Assembly: GCA_963734125.1 (NCBI GenBank)
Contig: CAVTGB010000003.1
Span: 13,059-77,058, forward strand
Direction of reading: 5' to 3'
Length of the DNA stretch: 64,000 bases
Origin: DATARH01 sp963734125
GTDB lineage: Bacteria > Pseudomonadota > Alphaproteobacteria > ATCC43930 > CGMCC-115725
Shown here: positions 1 through 10,089 of the stretch, piece by piece
Layout of the letters: each line of letters begins with the position of its first letter
Position numbering within the stretch: the first letter of the stretch is position 1
The notes under the pieces: generated by a model
Database searches by the model: none
The model's input: only the letters and a program-made list of their open reading frames with translations
Told to the model about the DNA's origin: nothing
Made by a program: the position numbers and the translations under genes

Positions 1-921
1 GTCATCGGAGACATCGGCAAGCTAGGGGCGGGGTTTATCGCCGATCTGGTCCGAAAACCGCTTAAAACTTCCCCCCATCCGTTCAAGCCGCCGGACACAA
101 AATTCGTGCAGAACTCGAATGATTGGCAATCTTTTCGAACGGGCCTGAAGAAGACGCTATACGATCAGCAGCAATTTGGCCAGGGGCAGATCCGGAGCAT
201 CGCCGATGATATTGAAAATGACGCCATTGCGGTAGGGCAGGGGCTGGTAGACAAACTGTATAAGGACCAGCCGAAACTTAAAGATCTCGACGGCCCGAAT
301 GCCGACGATCAACGCTACCAGGCAGGCGCGGCCATGATCAACAAGGAGTTGAACGCCCGGAGAGCGGATTGGGCCAAGGATTGGTTATATTACGGAAACG
401 ACCCCCCGGATGTGAAGTCGAGCATGAAAATTCTGATGGAACGAGAGATTTGGGCGCTGTGGATTGTGGAAAATATATTGGAGGGCGATTACGAAACTGT
501 TGACGGTGCGAAGGTGCCGACCCTTCGGCCGCCCGACAACGAAAACGATTGGTATGTGATGACCAACGCCGTCTTGTCTCGACTTCGTTATCTGGCGACA
601 CCTTTGTCACCAAGTACCTGGCAAGCGCTAGCGGCGCCCGATCCTAAGCTTTACAATGCAGCAAGGGAGATCCAGGATCCCCAGAATCCGGATTACGATC
701 CTCGCGAGGACCCAACCGTCAATGATGACCCTGATGTATATTCCCCGTATTGGCACGCGAATACAATCCAGAAGGGATTGCAGGACCTGCTGAGTTGGGC
801 CAAGACTTACGTTCCGGCGCTGCGCCCGTTGGACTATGGCGTCCCGCGAGGCAATCTGACGCCGATCGAAGTGTATACCGGAAAATATGCCGGAAATTAC
901 CAGCACCCGGCGCAGTTCTAG
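1..921 (+). CDS. Unknown protein, 5' end outside window; candidate T6SS-linked gene
   Basis: The frame is open from the first base, so the true start lies upstream; a GTG at 106 is only an internal candidate. At least 306 residues are visible. The protein is hydrophilic, rich in Asp, Asn, Pro and Trp, with no membrane segment or signal peptide in the visible part. A proline- and aspartate-rich stretch near the C-terminus (QDPQNPDYDPREDPTVNDD) suggests a flexible linker. I recognise no family. It ends just before a broken hcp gene and is noticeably AT-richer than the T6SS structural genes; around 421-480 it is about 38% GC. Inference: a horizontally acquired effector or accessory protein of the T6SS. 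A T6SS-unrelated gene remains possible. Confidence 0.6.
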   Translation, partial: VIGDIGKLGAGFIADLVRKPLKTSPHPFKPPDTKFVQNSNDWQSFRTGLKKTLYDQQQFGQGQIRSIADDIENDAIAVGQGLVDKLYKDQPKLKDLDGPNADDQRYQAGAAMINKELNARRADWAKDWLYYGNDPPDVKSSMKILMEREIWALWIVENILEGDYETVDGAKVPTLRPPDNENDWYVMTNAVLSRLRYLATPLSPSTWQALAAPDPKLYNAAREIQDPQNPDYDPREDPTVNDDPDVYSPYWHANTIQKGLQDLLSWAKTYVPALRPLDYGVPRGNLTPIEVYTGKYAGNYQHPAQF

Positions 922-950
922 GACTGGCCTATGCTGACAACCCAGGTTGA

Positions 951-1313
951 AGATCGGGGTCGGGTTCGATCTCGCGCGAGCACAGCGAACCCTTGCTCAG
1001 CGCGGTCAGCATAACCAAGCAGGGGGATGTCGCGAGCCCCAAACTGTTCCTGGACGCGGTCGCCGGCAAGCTCGACGACAAGGTCGAGATCAAGTTCACC
1101 ACAACGGCCAAAGGCAAGGTCGAGAGGTTTCTGACCTATAAGCTGGAGAATGCCGGGCTGAGCCACTATTCGCTGAGCAGCGGCGGCATGCCGATGGAGT
1201 CGCTATCGTTGAACTTCACCAAGATCACCGAGAGCTTCACCGCGTTCGAGCCGAGCATCAGCGGAAGCCCCGAGACCGTCGGGTACGATCTGACCCTGAT
1301 GAAGACGATCTGA
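951..1313 (+). pseudogene. hcp: Hcp family T6SS tube protein, N-terminally truncated
   Basis: The frame gives about 120 residues matching the C-terminal two thirds of Hcp (DUF796): a serine/glycine loop followed by SREHSEP, then VASPKLFLDAV, KVEIKFTTTAKGKVERF, the hallmark YSLSSGGMPMESLSLNF and a final VGYDL. Intact Hcp is about 160 residues and forms hexameric rings that stack into the secreted tube. The first beta strands are missing: a stop lies at 948-950 in this frame, and only 29 bases separate it from the upstream gene, too few to encode the lost part in any frame. It is therefore either a real 5' deletion or a collapsed stretch of assembly. A second full-length hcp may exist outside the window. 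Confidence 0.8.
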
Positions 1314-1443
1314 CCGACGCTTCACGGCTGCCAAGCACGCGACGACCTTCGGGCAGGCCAGCGCGATCCGGCGGACGAACTCGACCGCGGAACCATGGTG
1401 GCGGGACGCAGGCGCGTGCGATGGCGACATGGGAGGGCCGTAA

Positions 1444-2623
1444 ATGGCCGGCGAATTGATCTGTCGCTTTTTATGGAATACGACCGACCACATAGGCGGG
1501 GTGTCGGTGACCTGGATCGAGCACCGGGACAGCGGCTTCAAAGCTTTCGCCTATCGATGCAAGCTGGAGGAGGATTTCGACGGCGCGCCGCGCTGCTACG
1601 CATCGCGCAACCCCGGTGACGCCTTCGGCCAAACGGTCAATGCCGTCAGCAACCCGGACACCCAGCTGCAGCGCGACATCGCAATTCGCCTTCCCCGTAC
1701 GCGGCCGGACTACGCCAATCCGCGCGCCGCGCTGGATTATCTCGGGAACGCGACCTCCGATCCGCCGAAACTTTATCAGCCCGGCGCGGATTTTGCCTGG
1801 GTCGGATTGACCGCGATGCAGCCGAGCCAGACGACAAAGCTTCCGACCCTAATTCCCAATGCCGATCCGCGGAGGCCTGCGACCTTGGTCCAGGTCAACG
1901 TTCCCAGCCTCGATATGCGGCCCGGTCTCGGCGCGCGGCGCAAGGTCATTTATGACCGCAACGGCAACGCCCTCAACGTGCCGCTGGGTCCGAACGAGGA
2001 GAGCTTCTTCCCGGTCATTCAGGACTTGGCCATGCTGGCCCCCGGGTTTTTTGTCTCGACCACGTCGGTGCCGCGCGACGCGAGCTTTCCCGAGACCGAC
2101 CCGCGGCGTTTTTTCGACGCTACGGCAGTCCCTTATCAAGCCTATAACGGATGGATGGGGCGGCAAGCAGGTGCCCGACAAGGCGATTTCGGGCTAGCGT
2201 TGCACCCGATCACCGGCAAGATCTCCGGTTTCATATTGGCGGACTTCTGGCGGCGGCAACAAGGCCGGTGAGGTCTCCGCACATTTGCTCAGCCGGCTCG
2301 GCGGCAACGAAGAAAACGATCATCTGTTCCTGGTCTTTCCGCGCTCGGGGGCGGGGCTCGACGGGGTGACATCGTCCGTTCAAGGGGCCCCGTCGTTTGC
2401 CGCCAGTGCGGAGCTGGCGAAATTGAACCACGACGACGATGCCGCGCAAGATCTGATCTTGTTTCTGGCGGCCGGCGCCGATCTCGCCAAATTCAATAGA
2501 TGGCGAAACGGCGATCTGTCCCGTGACGTTATGCTCGACGTCCAGGAGGCCTACATAAACATGCGCCAGATACTCAAAGATTGGGGGGTGGGGAACGCGG
2601 ATGCCACCTTGGGAGTCGACTGA
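1444..2623 (+). CDS. GH75-like (chitosanase-fold) protein, one frameshift
   Basis: About 390 residues, joined across a single-base frameshift near 2250. The first frame ends in ...GDFGLALHPITGKISGFILAD and the other frame continues GGGNKAGEVSAHLLSRLGG, then HLFLVFPRSG. This layout, an Asp at the end of a beta strand followed by a GE-S motif and a late VFP-SG, resembles glycoside hydrolase family 75 and related domains, whose catalytic acids sit in those two motifs. The N-terminal 150 residues are not recognised. There is no signal peptide. Lying between hcp and an exported alginate-lyase-like gene, it could be a T6SS effector acting on peptidoglycan or another polymer of glucosamine-type sugars; that role is inference. 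Start ATG 1444 is the first in frame. Confidence 0.5.
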
Positions 2624-2746
2624 GGGCCGGGAACCTGCAGCCCGCTCCGTAATATCCGATGGCGGCGCGGAAACGACATTCGACAACGGCGACGTAACCG
2701 GCATGATGGGGACGTCGAACGTCGTGGGCATTTCCGGGGATCTATA

Positions 2747-3682
2747 GTGGCCGCACCGCGGAACCGTTCGGCGCGAACGATAGTAGCCGCTGCGTTGATC
2801 GGCCTCGTGCATTCGCCCGTTGCGGCGTGCCCGGTGCCGCCGGCAGCGGTGGTCGAGGTTCCGGGCATCGCCTTCTACACGGATGCGCGGCGTTCGGTTC
2901 GCGACCCGGTATTGTTTGCCGCCAATCGACAGGCGATGGCGCCGATCGACCGCTACCTCGGGCAGATCGGCCGCAGCAGCGATGCGTTCCTGCGCGGCGA
3001 TCAGGCGGCCGGACGGTGCACGCTCGTCTGGTTGGCGGCTTGGGCCCAGGCCGGCGCGCTGCTGGGAGAACCGACCTCCGACAGGCAGGCGCGCACCGAG
3101 CGGCGGTTTTCTGTTGCCGCCATGGCGCTGACCGCCCTCAAGGTCTGGGACCTGGCGTCGAAGGGCGACCGTGCCGTCCTGCAGCCCTACTTCCGTCGCC
3201 TTGCCGTTGCGGTCGACCAGGATGCCGCGCAAGACCGGCTGAGCAACAACCTGTTGTACTGGTCCGGTCTCGTCGACATGGCCATCGCCCGGCTTACCGG
3301 CGAGGCCCGATTAGCGGCGCGGGCGATCGCCATCTGCCGGGCGGCCACCGCCGGCCTGACGCCGCGAGGTTCCCTGCCGCTCGAGGATCGCAGAGGCGAT
3401 CGCGCAATCTATTACAACGGCTTCGCGCTTTTCCCGCTGAGCGTCATGGCAACCCTCAGCGGCAACCACGAACCGGGCTGCACCGTCGAGGATGTGCAGC
3501 CGCTGGCCTACTATGTCCTGGCGAACCGCAACCGCACGTCCGATCAGTTCCTGCGCTGGGCCCCGTTCTTGGGGATCAGCGTGGCGATGAGCCCGGCGGC
3601 GCTGTTCTACCGGTACGGCGGCGGCTCGCTCGATCTGGTCGCCAAGAGGCTCGCCGCCATTGCCCGCGCGCCGTTGCCGTGA
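2747..3682 (+). CDS. Exported alginate-lyase-like (PL5 fold) protein with altered active site
   Basis: 311 residues from a GTG start. Residues about 8-27 form a signal peptide (RTIVAAALIGLVHSPVAAC), so the product goes to the periplasm or, via that Cys, possibly the membrane. The middle resembles the alpha/alpha toroid of family PL5 alginate lyases (AlgL): a Trp/Ala-rich helix pair, then NNLLYWSGLVDMA, then LPLEDRRGDRAIYYNGFALF. In AlgL the NNHxYW motif supplies the catalytic His; here that residue is Leu, while the downstream Arg and Tyr positions look kept. It may be a diverged lyase or a non-catalytic binding protein. It follows the GH75-like gene by about 120 bases on the same strand, which would also fit an immunity or partner protein (inference). 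Confidence 0.6.
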   Translation: MAAPRNRSARTIVAAALIGLVHSPVAACPVPPAAVVEVPGIAFYTDARRSVRDPVLFAANRQAMAPIDRYLGQIGRSSDAFLRGDQAAGRCTLVWLAAWAQAGALLGEPTSDRQARTERRFSVAAMALTALKVWDLASKGDRAVLQPYFRRLAVAVDQDAAQDRLSNNLLYWSGLVDMAIARLTGEARLAARAIAICRAATAGLTPRGSLPLEDRRGDRAIYYNGFALFPLSVMATLSGNHEPGCTVEDVQPLAYYVLANRNRTSDQFLRWAPFLGISVAMSPAALFYRYGGGSLDLVAKRLAAIARAPLP

Positions 3683-3732
3683 CGGCCGAGGGCGGTCAGC
3701 GGCCTGCTCCTCGTCCGCGGTGTCAAACCGGC

Positions 3733-4530
3733 TCAGAGCACCTTGCGGATCGTGTTCTCCGCCCTCGCGGGCGGATCGCCGAACACCTCGATCGTCACCG
3801 CGGTAATGTTGTCGTCGGCCTGGCGGTCGAGCGCGGCGGCGATCAGGCGCTCGGCCGGCGAGGGTTCATTCGCCGCCAGCAGCCGGGCGATTTCGGCCTC
3901 CGGCACGATCTTCGAGACACCATCGCTGCACAAGAGGAACCGGTCGCCGAGGCGCAACCGGTCGCTGATCTTGTCGAGTTCGAGGGTTGAGAAATCCGCC
4001 CCGACGGCGCGGGTTATGACATTGGCGCGGGGGTGCGACAGGGCCTCCGCAGGGGTCAGGGCGCCGGCGTCGACCAGCTCCTGAACGAGGCTGTGGTCGT
4101 GGGTGACCTGGGTGAGCCGCCCGTCACGCAACAGGTAAGTGCGGGAATCGCCGGCCCAGAGGCAGGCGAAGTGATTGCGGTGCGCGAGCACGACGACGAT
4201 TGTCGTGGCGAGAATGGCGTGTTCGCCGCGCCGCGCCGCTTCGGCACGAATATTGTCGTGCGCCTGGGCGATCCGCAGGCGCACTTCTGCCAGCAGTTCG
4301 GCCGCGCTGAGCCCGCTCGGCACCTCGCACAAGGCTTCGGTGACGATCCGGGCCGCGACATCGCCCGCTTCGTGCCCGCCGGCGCCGTCGGCCACGGCCC
4401 AGATGCCGAGGTCGGGCCGGTTGACGAAATTGTCCTCGTTTCGGGTTCTGACGGTGCCGACATGGGTTGCCGCGCAGGAGCGAAACCGAGCGGCACTGGC
4501 AATCCCGGCGGTGATGGGCACAGCGCTCAT
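3733..4530 (-). CDS. pppA: T6SS PP2C-type Ser/Thr phosphatase
   Basis: 265 residues from ATG (a TTG lies two codons upstream). The full PP2C metal-binding set is visible: RTRNEDNF near the N-terminus, VADGAGGHEAGD, WAGDSRTYLLRDG, LLCSDGVSK and the closing DDNITAV. In T6SS clusters this phosphatase (PppA, Stp1) reverses threonine phosphorylation of the FHA protein by the PpkA-type kinase and so tunes or switches off firing. It is the last gene of the minus-strand operon, starting two bases after the tagF stop, and converges with the alginate-lyase-like gene. The frame is intact, unlike most of its neighbours. Confidence 0.92.
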   Translation of the reverse strand: MSAVPITAGIASAARFRSCAATHVGTVRTRNEDNFVNRPDLGIWAVADGAGGHEAGDVAARIVTEALCEVPSGLSAAELLAEVRLRIAQAHDNIRAEAARRGEHAILATTIVVVLAHRNHFACLWAGDSRTYLLRDGRLTQVTHDHSLVQELVDAGALTPAEALSHPRANVITRAVGADFSTLELDKISDRLRLGDRFLLCSDGVSKIVPEAEIARLLAANEPSPAERLIAAALDRQADDNITAVTIEVFGDPPARAENTIRKVL

Positions 4531-4532
4531 CG

Positions 4533-5186
4533 TCAAGGCTCCCGAAGATCTGCTGGTGACACCGCGGCGCCCGCGTCGAGCATGCCGACAAAGGCCGCAC
4601 TGTCCGGAAGCGCCTCGGTGGCAAAGCCGCTACGGGGAACGCGAGGCGATCCCGCGCTCCACCACAGCGCTCCCTCGGGCGGGCACAGTTCCGGGTCAGT
4701 CCCCGCATTACCAGGCGCCGCCGAAGCGGCCACGGCGAGACGCGCGGCAAGCGTATCTGGCGTGAGGTCACGGGCGAGCGCTTCGAGACCCAGGCCTTCC
4801 GCGGCCGCGAGAAAGCCGCCGCCCTCGCGGATCATGAGGGCGGGATCGGCCTCGTTCGCGATCGCCGCGAAGGTCAGCGGGAAATGACGACCGACGCGGT
4901 CGACACTCGGCATCCACAGCCCGAGCACGCTATCGGGGCCGCAGATGCCGGGCGACAGCGCAAACCGCCAGATCGGCGCCTCCAGCCAGGCCGGGACCCA
5001 ATCCTCACCGAGGGCGCCCCGGCTCGTCGCCAGAACCGATTGCAGCCAGTCGTACCACGCCTCGACAAAGCCCCGCGGCAGGCCCGCCGTCACGAAGTCA
5101 CCGCGCGCCGGCAGCTTGCCGCAGAAGCCGATCGCCGCGGCGCCGAAGCGGGTGACGGTGAGGCCAGCGCTCAGAGGTTCGGACAT
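4533..5186 (-). CDS. tagF: T6SS-associated protein TagF
   Basis: 217 residues. The N-terminus GFCGKLPARGDFVTAGLP followed by WYDWLQSVL and the APIWRFALSPG strand is diagnostic of the TagF (SciT/ImpM, DUF2094) family. TagF acts in the cytoplasm as a post-translational repressor of T6SS; in several bacteria it is linked to, or fused with, PppA, and here tagF and pppA are adjacent and tightly spaced. The start at 5186 overlaps the end of tssM by 16 bases, so it is probably translated by coupling. The frame is intact. Confidence 0.92.
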   Translation of the reverse strand: MSEPLSAGLTVTRFGAAAIGFCGKLPARGDFVTAGLPRGFVEAWYDWLQSVLATSRGALGEDWVPAWLEAPIWRFALSPGICGPDSVLGLWMPSVDRVGRHFPLTFAAIANEADPALMIREGGGFLAAAEGLGLEALARDLTPDTLAARLAVAASAAPGNAGTDPELCPPEGALWWSAGSPRVPRSGFATEALPDSAAFVGMLDAGAAVSPADLREP

Positions 5187-8100
5187 CGGAATTCTCTCAG
5201 GACCCCGCGGTCGAACGGGTTGAGCACCGAGCCGGCCCGGAGCTCGAAAACCGCCTGGCGGTCTCCGGTGCGGAAGGTCAGCTGGTAGCGTTCGGCGGAC
5301 CCCGCGCGTTGCAGGTTCCCCTGGTCGAAGAGGCGGAACAACGCCCAGGGCCCAGACGCCTCGAGCGAACTCGCGCCACCGACGGGTGCCGGGTCGAAGG
5401 TCAGCCGGACGCTGCTCATTCCGGAGGGCCCGGGCCAGGTGACCTGCGTCGCGCGCGACGTTCCGTGCGCATAGCTGATCGTGGTCCCGCCCAATTCGAG
5501 GGTCACTTGCTTCGCGCCGCCGTCGAGGAAAACCGGGGTCAGGTCGAAGCGCAGGCTTGGCGTGTTGCCACCCGTTCCGAAGAACAGATCGCGGATCACC
5601 GCGGCGCGTTGAAACTGGGCTAGGTCCGCCGGCGATACCGGGGCTGCCACCCCCTCTACCGGTTGTCCTTTCCAGGTGGTTCCGCTGACGTCGATATAGG
5701 GGCGCAGCTCGGTGTTGACGAACCCGTCGAGCAATCCTCCCGGCGCGAACAGTTTGGCAAAATCGTCGAGCGGGATGTCGTTGGCGGAGCCCTGAGTAAA
5801 CGGATAGCGGCCGGTGACCGCCTGACGGCAGAGGGCGGCCGGGCCGCCGCTCGCGTTGAACGCCTTTTTGACCTGCTCGACGGTGCTCCCGGTGCGCACC
5901 ACCGTCGCGTCGCCGATCATCGCCTGGAGCCAGCGCGCGACGGGCTGCGGCGCGCCGGACGCCTCGGCGCGGAGCTGGAGGATTGCATCGTCGCCGGAGG
6001 GGGCGGCGGGGGCGGCGCCCGCACCCGTCGCAGCGCCAAGCTTTGCCAGCTGTTGGCGCAGCGCGTCCATCGCCTTCAGCGTCTGATCGATCGGCGCGCC
6101 GGGCCCGCTGCCGACATAATCGCGCAGCGCCCGGTAGCGCTCGTCGATCGCTTTGCCGGGCGGTTCGGGAGGCGGCGCCGCGCTCTGCGCCGAGAGCAGC
6201 GGCCGCAACCGAACCGTCGCCGGTGGCGCCCTTCGCTCCAGCGCGGTCTTGGCGGCTTCTTGGCCGGCCTCCTTGGCGGCGCCGCCGGCGGGCGCTGGGG
6301 GCGGGTGCGACAGGGTCAGCTGACGAGCGGCCGAAGGAGGAGATCGCGCATCGGCGATTGGGGCGACGCAAGGATGTAGAGTTCCTCGACGGCCTGCTGC
6401 GGCGAGCGCAGCGGCACGATGTTGAGATCGCCCAGCATCGCGTCCCACTCTTTGGCGTAATCGGCTTCGTAGAGCGCGATGACGTCATGTTCGAGGCGCT
6501 GAGCTTCGGCGCTGTCGGGCGCCAGTTCGGCGCGGCTTCCGAGCACCCAGCTTTCGCTGGCAACCTGCTTGGTGGCGCCCCCCAGCGCGGGAAGCAACAC
6601 GTTGTACAATCCATCGACCGTGTAGAAGCCGGGGATCCCGTCGGTCAGCGGCTTTCCAGAAGCGCGTACGAAGACGCGCGCCCCGGCCGCGCCAAGCGCA
6701 TCGGCCGGCCGCCACGGCCGTATCGCCTGAGCAGCGGCCGATGGCGCGATCCGCGAGTACACGCGGCTGGCGAGCGGAACCCGGCTGAAGGTGGCGCGAG
6801 CCTCTTCGACCAGTGCGCCGTCGAGCGTGATCGCCGGCAGCCGGTCCTCGAGCAATGCATCGAGATGCCGGATGAGATCGTCCCGCAGCGGCGCCATCAC
6901 CGCGCCCGGGTAGGCCGACTGCCAGTCGAGCGACATCCAGGCGCGCACCAGGTCGCGATCGAGCGGGCCCGCGCTGCCGAGCATCAGATAGACGCGCATC
7001 GCCTCGTAGAGAAAATCCGGCCGCCTGAGATTGCCGTGCATCTGCGCTTCGAGGCGCCAGATCAGACGCGGCAGCAGCACGCGTTCCAGCGCGTGGCGAT
7101 AGATCGTGCCGGCGCCGGCCGCCAGCTTCGCGTCCTGCGACAACCCGAGCTGCAGCCATGAGGATGCCAGGGTCCGGCCCCGGTCGTACCCATGCGGGAG
7201 CCCGCGCGCCTGAGCGAGCAGCGGTACGATGCGCGGCAGATCGGCGTCGGCAACCGGGTCGAGCTTGAGGCTCGCGGCGGTCGCTTCGTACGCTGGAGCG
7301 CTGCCGCCATCTCGTCGAACTGCGCCTGGTTCGCGTTGCGCGCGTGGAACAAGAGGGCGCCGCCGACAACGACCGCGAGCGCGATCAGCGCGAAGGCGCT
7401 CGCGCGGATCAAGAGCCTCTGGCGGGCCGCACCGGGCCGTTCGGCGACGAGCATCGCCTCGCCGAAAATCACTTCCTTCACCAGCCGGGTGAGGAAATAG
7501 CTGCGGCCCTGCTCGGGCCGCAGGCTCGGCGCGCGCCGCTGGTCCATCCCGAACGAGCGGGCAAGGACCCCGGTCAGCCGGTCGATCGGGGTCCCGTCCT
7601 GGGTGCCCGAGGTGAAATAAAAACCGCGCAGCATCGGCGCCGGATCGAGCCGCGATCCGCCGAATGCGTCCTGCAGGAATTCGGCGAGCGGGGTGGCAAG
7701 GCTTGCCACCTGCGCCGGGAAGCCGGCGATCAGGCCGCGCCGCGGCGGGCTGCGCTCGGCCTGCAGCCGATCGAACAACCGGCTGTTGAGCCGCTCGATC
7801 AGCGCCTGAAACTCCGGCGTGAACCCGCCCGCGGGACCGGCTTCCCGGTCGGTCAGGGCGAAGGTGGCCCCCCACACCTGGCCGCGTTTTTCGCGGTCGA
7901 GATCGTCGAAAAATTCGGTAAAGCCGGCGAGCAGGTCCGCCTTGGTGAACACCGCGTATACCGGGAGGCGGACGGCGAGTTTCTCCTCGATCTCCTTGAC
8001 GCGGCGGCGGATCGCCCGAGCGTGCGCCAACCGCTCCTCGCGCGGCGCCGTGGCGATTTCCGTGAGCGCGATCACGACGATCAAGCCGTTCAGCGGCTGG

Positions 8101-8714
8101 CGGAACCGGGTGCGCTTCAAGAGGTCGAGAAAGCCCTCCCATCCAGCCCGGTCGACCGCTGCGTCGGAATCTTGCGTCGTGTATCGGCCGGCCGTGTCGA
8201 TCAACACCGCATCTTCGGTGAACCACCACTCGCACAATCGCGTGCCGCCGACACCCGCCAAGGCGCTCTGCCCCATTTCCGCGGCGAGCGGAAAACGCAG
8301 CCCGGCGTTCAAGAGCGCGGTGGTCTTCCCCGCCCCGGGGGGACCGATGATCGCGTACCAGGGTTGCTCGTAGAGATAACCCTTGGTGCCGCGCGCTTTC
8401 TTCAGCAGCGCGAGCGCGGTTGTGAGCTTGTCGCGCAGCGCTGCGACTTCCTCGGCCGAGGCCAAGGCGGACGGGTCGGGCGCGGCGGCGACCCCATCGG
8501 CCAAGGCAGCCTCGCGCTGCCGGCGGCGCCAATCAACGAAAAGGTTGAGGCCGGCCCATACCGTAAACATCACGACGATCAGAACGAGCCGGACGGTCAA
8601 GCCCTCCAGCGCGGCAAGGAACGGGCCGAAAACCCACAAAATCGCGGCAAGAAGCGCGGTGCCGATGAAGGTCAGGACCCAGCGCGCGACCAGGAAGGCG
8701 AGCACCGCGCTCAT
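5171..8714 (-). CDS. tssM: T6SS inner-membrane protein TssM (IcmF), two frameshifts
   Basis: About 1180 residues when joined across single-base shifts near 7290 and 6318, the normal size for IcmF/TssM. Two N-terminal membrane segments (about residues 10-32 and 42-60) precede a cytoplasmic GTPase-like domain with Walker A GPPGAGKTT at residues 124-132 and the Walker B region LIDTAGRYTTQD; FTKADLLAGF is the NKxD-like motif. A third membrane segment follows the RxxL-rich region, then the large periplasmic part ending in the beta-sandwich (PWALFRLFDQG, LTFRTGDRQAVFEL) that binds the outer-membrane partner. TssM forms the membrane complex with TssL. The start MSAVLAFLV lies four bases after tssL. 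Confidence 0.92.
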
Positions 8715-8718
8715 CAGA

Positions 8719-10076
8719 TCACCCCGGACGGTGCAACACGATCTCGATGCGCCGGTTTCCCTCGCGTTCCTCCGGCGTCGCATTCTTGTTCAACGGATCG
8801 GCCTCCCCCCGCCCTTCCGCGGTGATGCGCGAAGGATCGCCGAGCGCGTGGGCGATCAGCGCCCTGGCAGCCTGCGCGCGCGCCGCGGAAAGCTGAAAAT
8901 TCGACGGGAATTGTACGGTATGGATCGGCTGGTTGTCGGTATAGCCGATGACCTCGACCGATCCGGCCTCAGCCTTCAGCCCAGCGCCGATCCGATCGAG
9001 CAAGGGAACGAACCGCGGATCGACCGTGGCGCTGCCGGAAGCGAACATGCCGCGGTTGAGGATCCGCACCACCGGGTTGGGCGGTGTGCAAATGACCGTG
9101 ACGAGCCCCTGATCGATCTCGGGCTTGAGAAAGTTGCACAGGCGGTCGACGGGCGGCGGTTCGGGCGGCGGTGGAAGAGGCTTCACCGGTGCCACCCGGA
9201 TCAGCTCGGGCATCCGCGGCGGCGGCGCGTTGAGCATCCGGGCGAACAAATCGTCAGAGGCGGCGTTGAGCGTGGTAGAGAGCCAGATGAAAAGTCCGGC
9301 GAGAATGACGAGCGCGAGGCTCGCAGCCACCCATACGGGGAGCGTCGGGCGAACTCCGCGATATGGCGCCAAGATGCCCTTCCAGTGCAGCGACAGATCG
9401 GGCTCGGGCGCCTGCCGCTGGCGCACGATGATCGCGTAGGTCTCCTCGCGCAACCGGTCGAGTTCGGCCGGGCCGCGCGGCGCCAGCCGGTACTGCCCCT
9501 GAAATCCCAGAGACATGCACAGGTACATCAGCTCGATGACCGGCAGGAACAGGCCAGGATTTTGCCGCATCTGCCCGAGCAGCTGGAAGAAGCGCTCGCC
9601 GCTGCGGACTTCGCGGTGGAAGCTCGAGACGAGCGAGTTGGCGTCCCAGACGCCGGTGCTGCCCCACGGCGTATTCAAGACGACATCGTCGATGCTGGCG
9701 CATAGCGCGTAATGGGCCGGTGCCAAGAGCTCCCGCGGGAGGTCCAGATTCGCGCATGCGCTGTTCGAAAGCTGTGCATGGCGCGAATCGCGCGCTCGCG
9801 CAGATCGCCGGGGTCAGGATGATTTATCGTATTCGGCAGCCGCGCCAACAATTGGAGGAGCGGGGCGGCGGCGGCGACCAGCGGGTTGACCCCGGTCGCC
9901 ACCGGGTCCACACCCTCGCCCACCGGAAGGACGGGGCTGCCCGCCGCGGCATCGGCCCCGCCGGGGTGCAACGCTGCGCTCGGAGCTGGACCCGGCGCCG
10001 GACGCCTGCCGCCGGGGATCGGGCGGATGACGGTGCGCTTGTCATCGTCCGGCTCGGCAAACGGATTGTCGCTCAT
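8719..10076 (-). CDS. tssL: T6SS inner-membrane protein TssL (DotU) with OmpA domain, one frameshift
   Basis: About 450 residues. The N-terminal part (MSDNPFAEPDDDKRTVIRP, then a Pro/Ala-rich linker and the start of the DotU helical domain) is in one frame and the rest in another; the shift is near 9750. The DotU domain (ASIDDVVLNTPWG, FFQLLGQM, ELMYLCMSLGFQG) is followed by one membrane helix (PVWVAASLALVILAGLFIWL) and a periplasmic OmpA-like domain (VEVIGYTDNQP, QLSAARAQAARALI, NRRIEIVL) that binds peptidoglycan. TssL with its own OmpA domain anchors the membrane complex to the wall without a separate TagL. It lies between tssK and tssM. Confidence 0.93.
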
Positions 10077-10089
10077 GCCCGGCCCACCG

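Noticed and set aside
2231..3232. 333-residue minus-strand open frame
   Set aside because: It overlaps the better-supported GH75-like and alginate-lyase-like genes and has no protein-like motif.
7344..8825. 493-residue plus-strand open frame opposite tssM
   Set aside because: It is a low-complexity Arg/Gly/Glu-rich shadow of a well-supported gene; likewise 9886-11610 opposite tssK.
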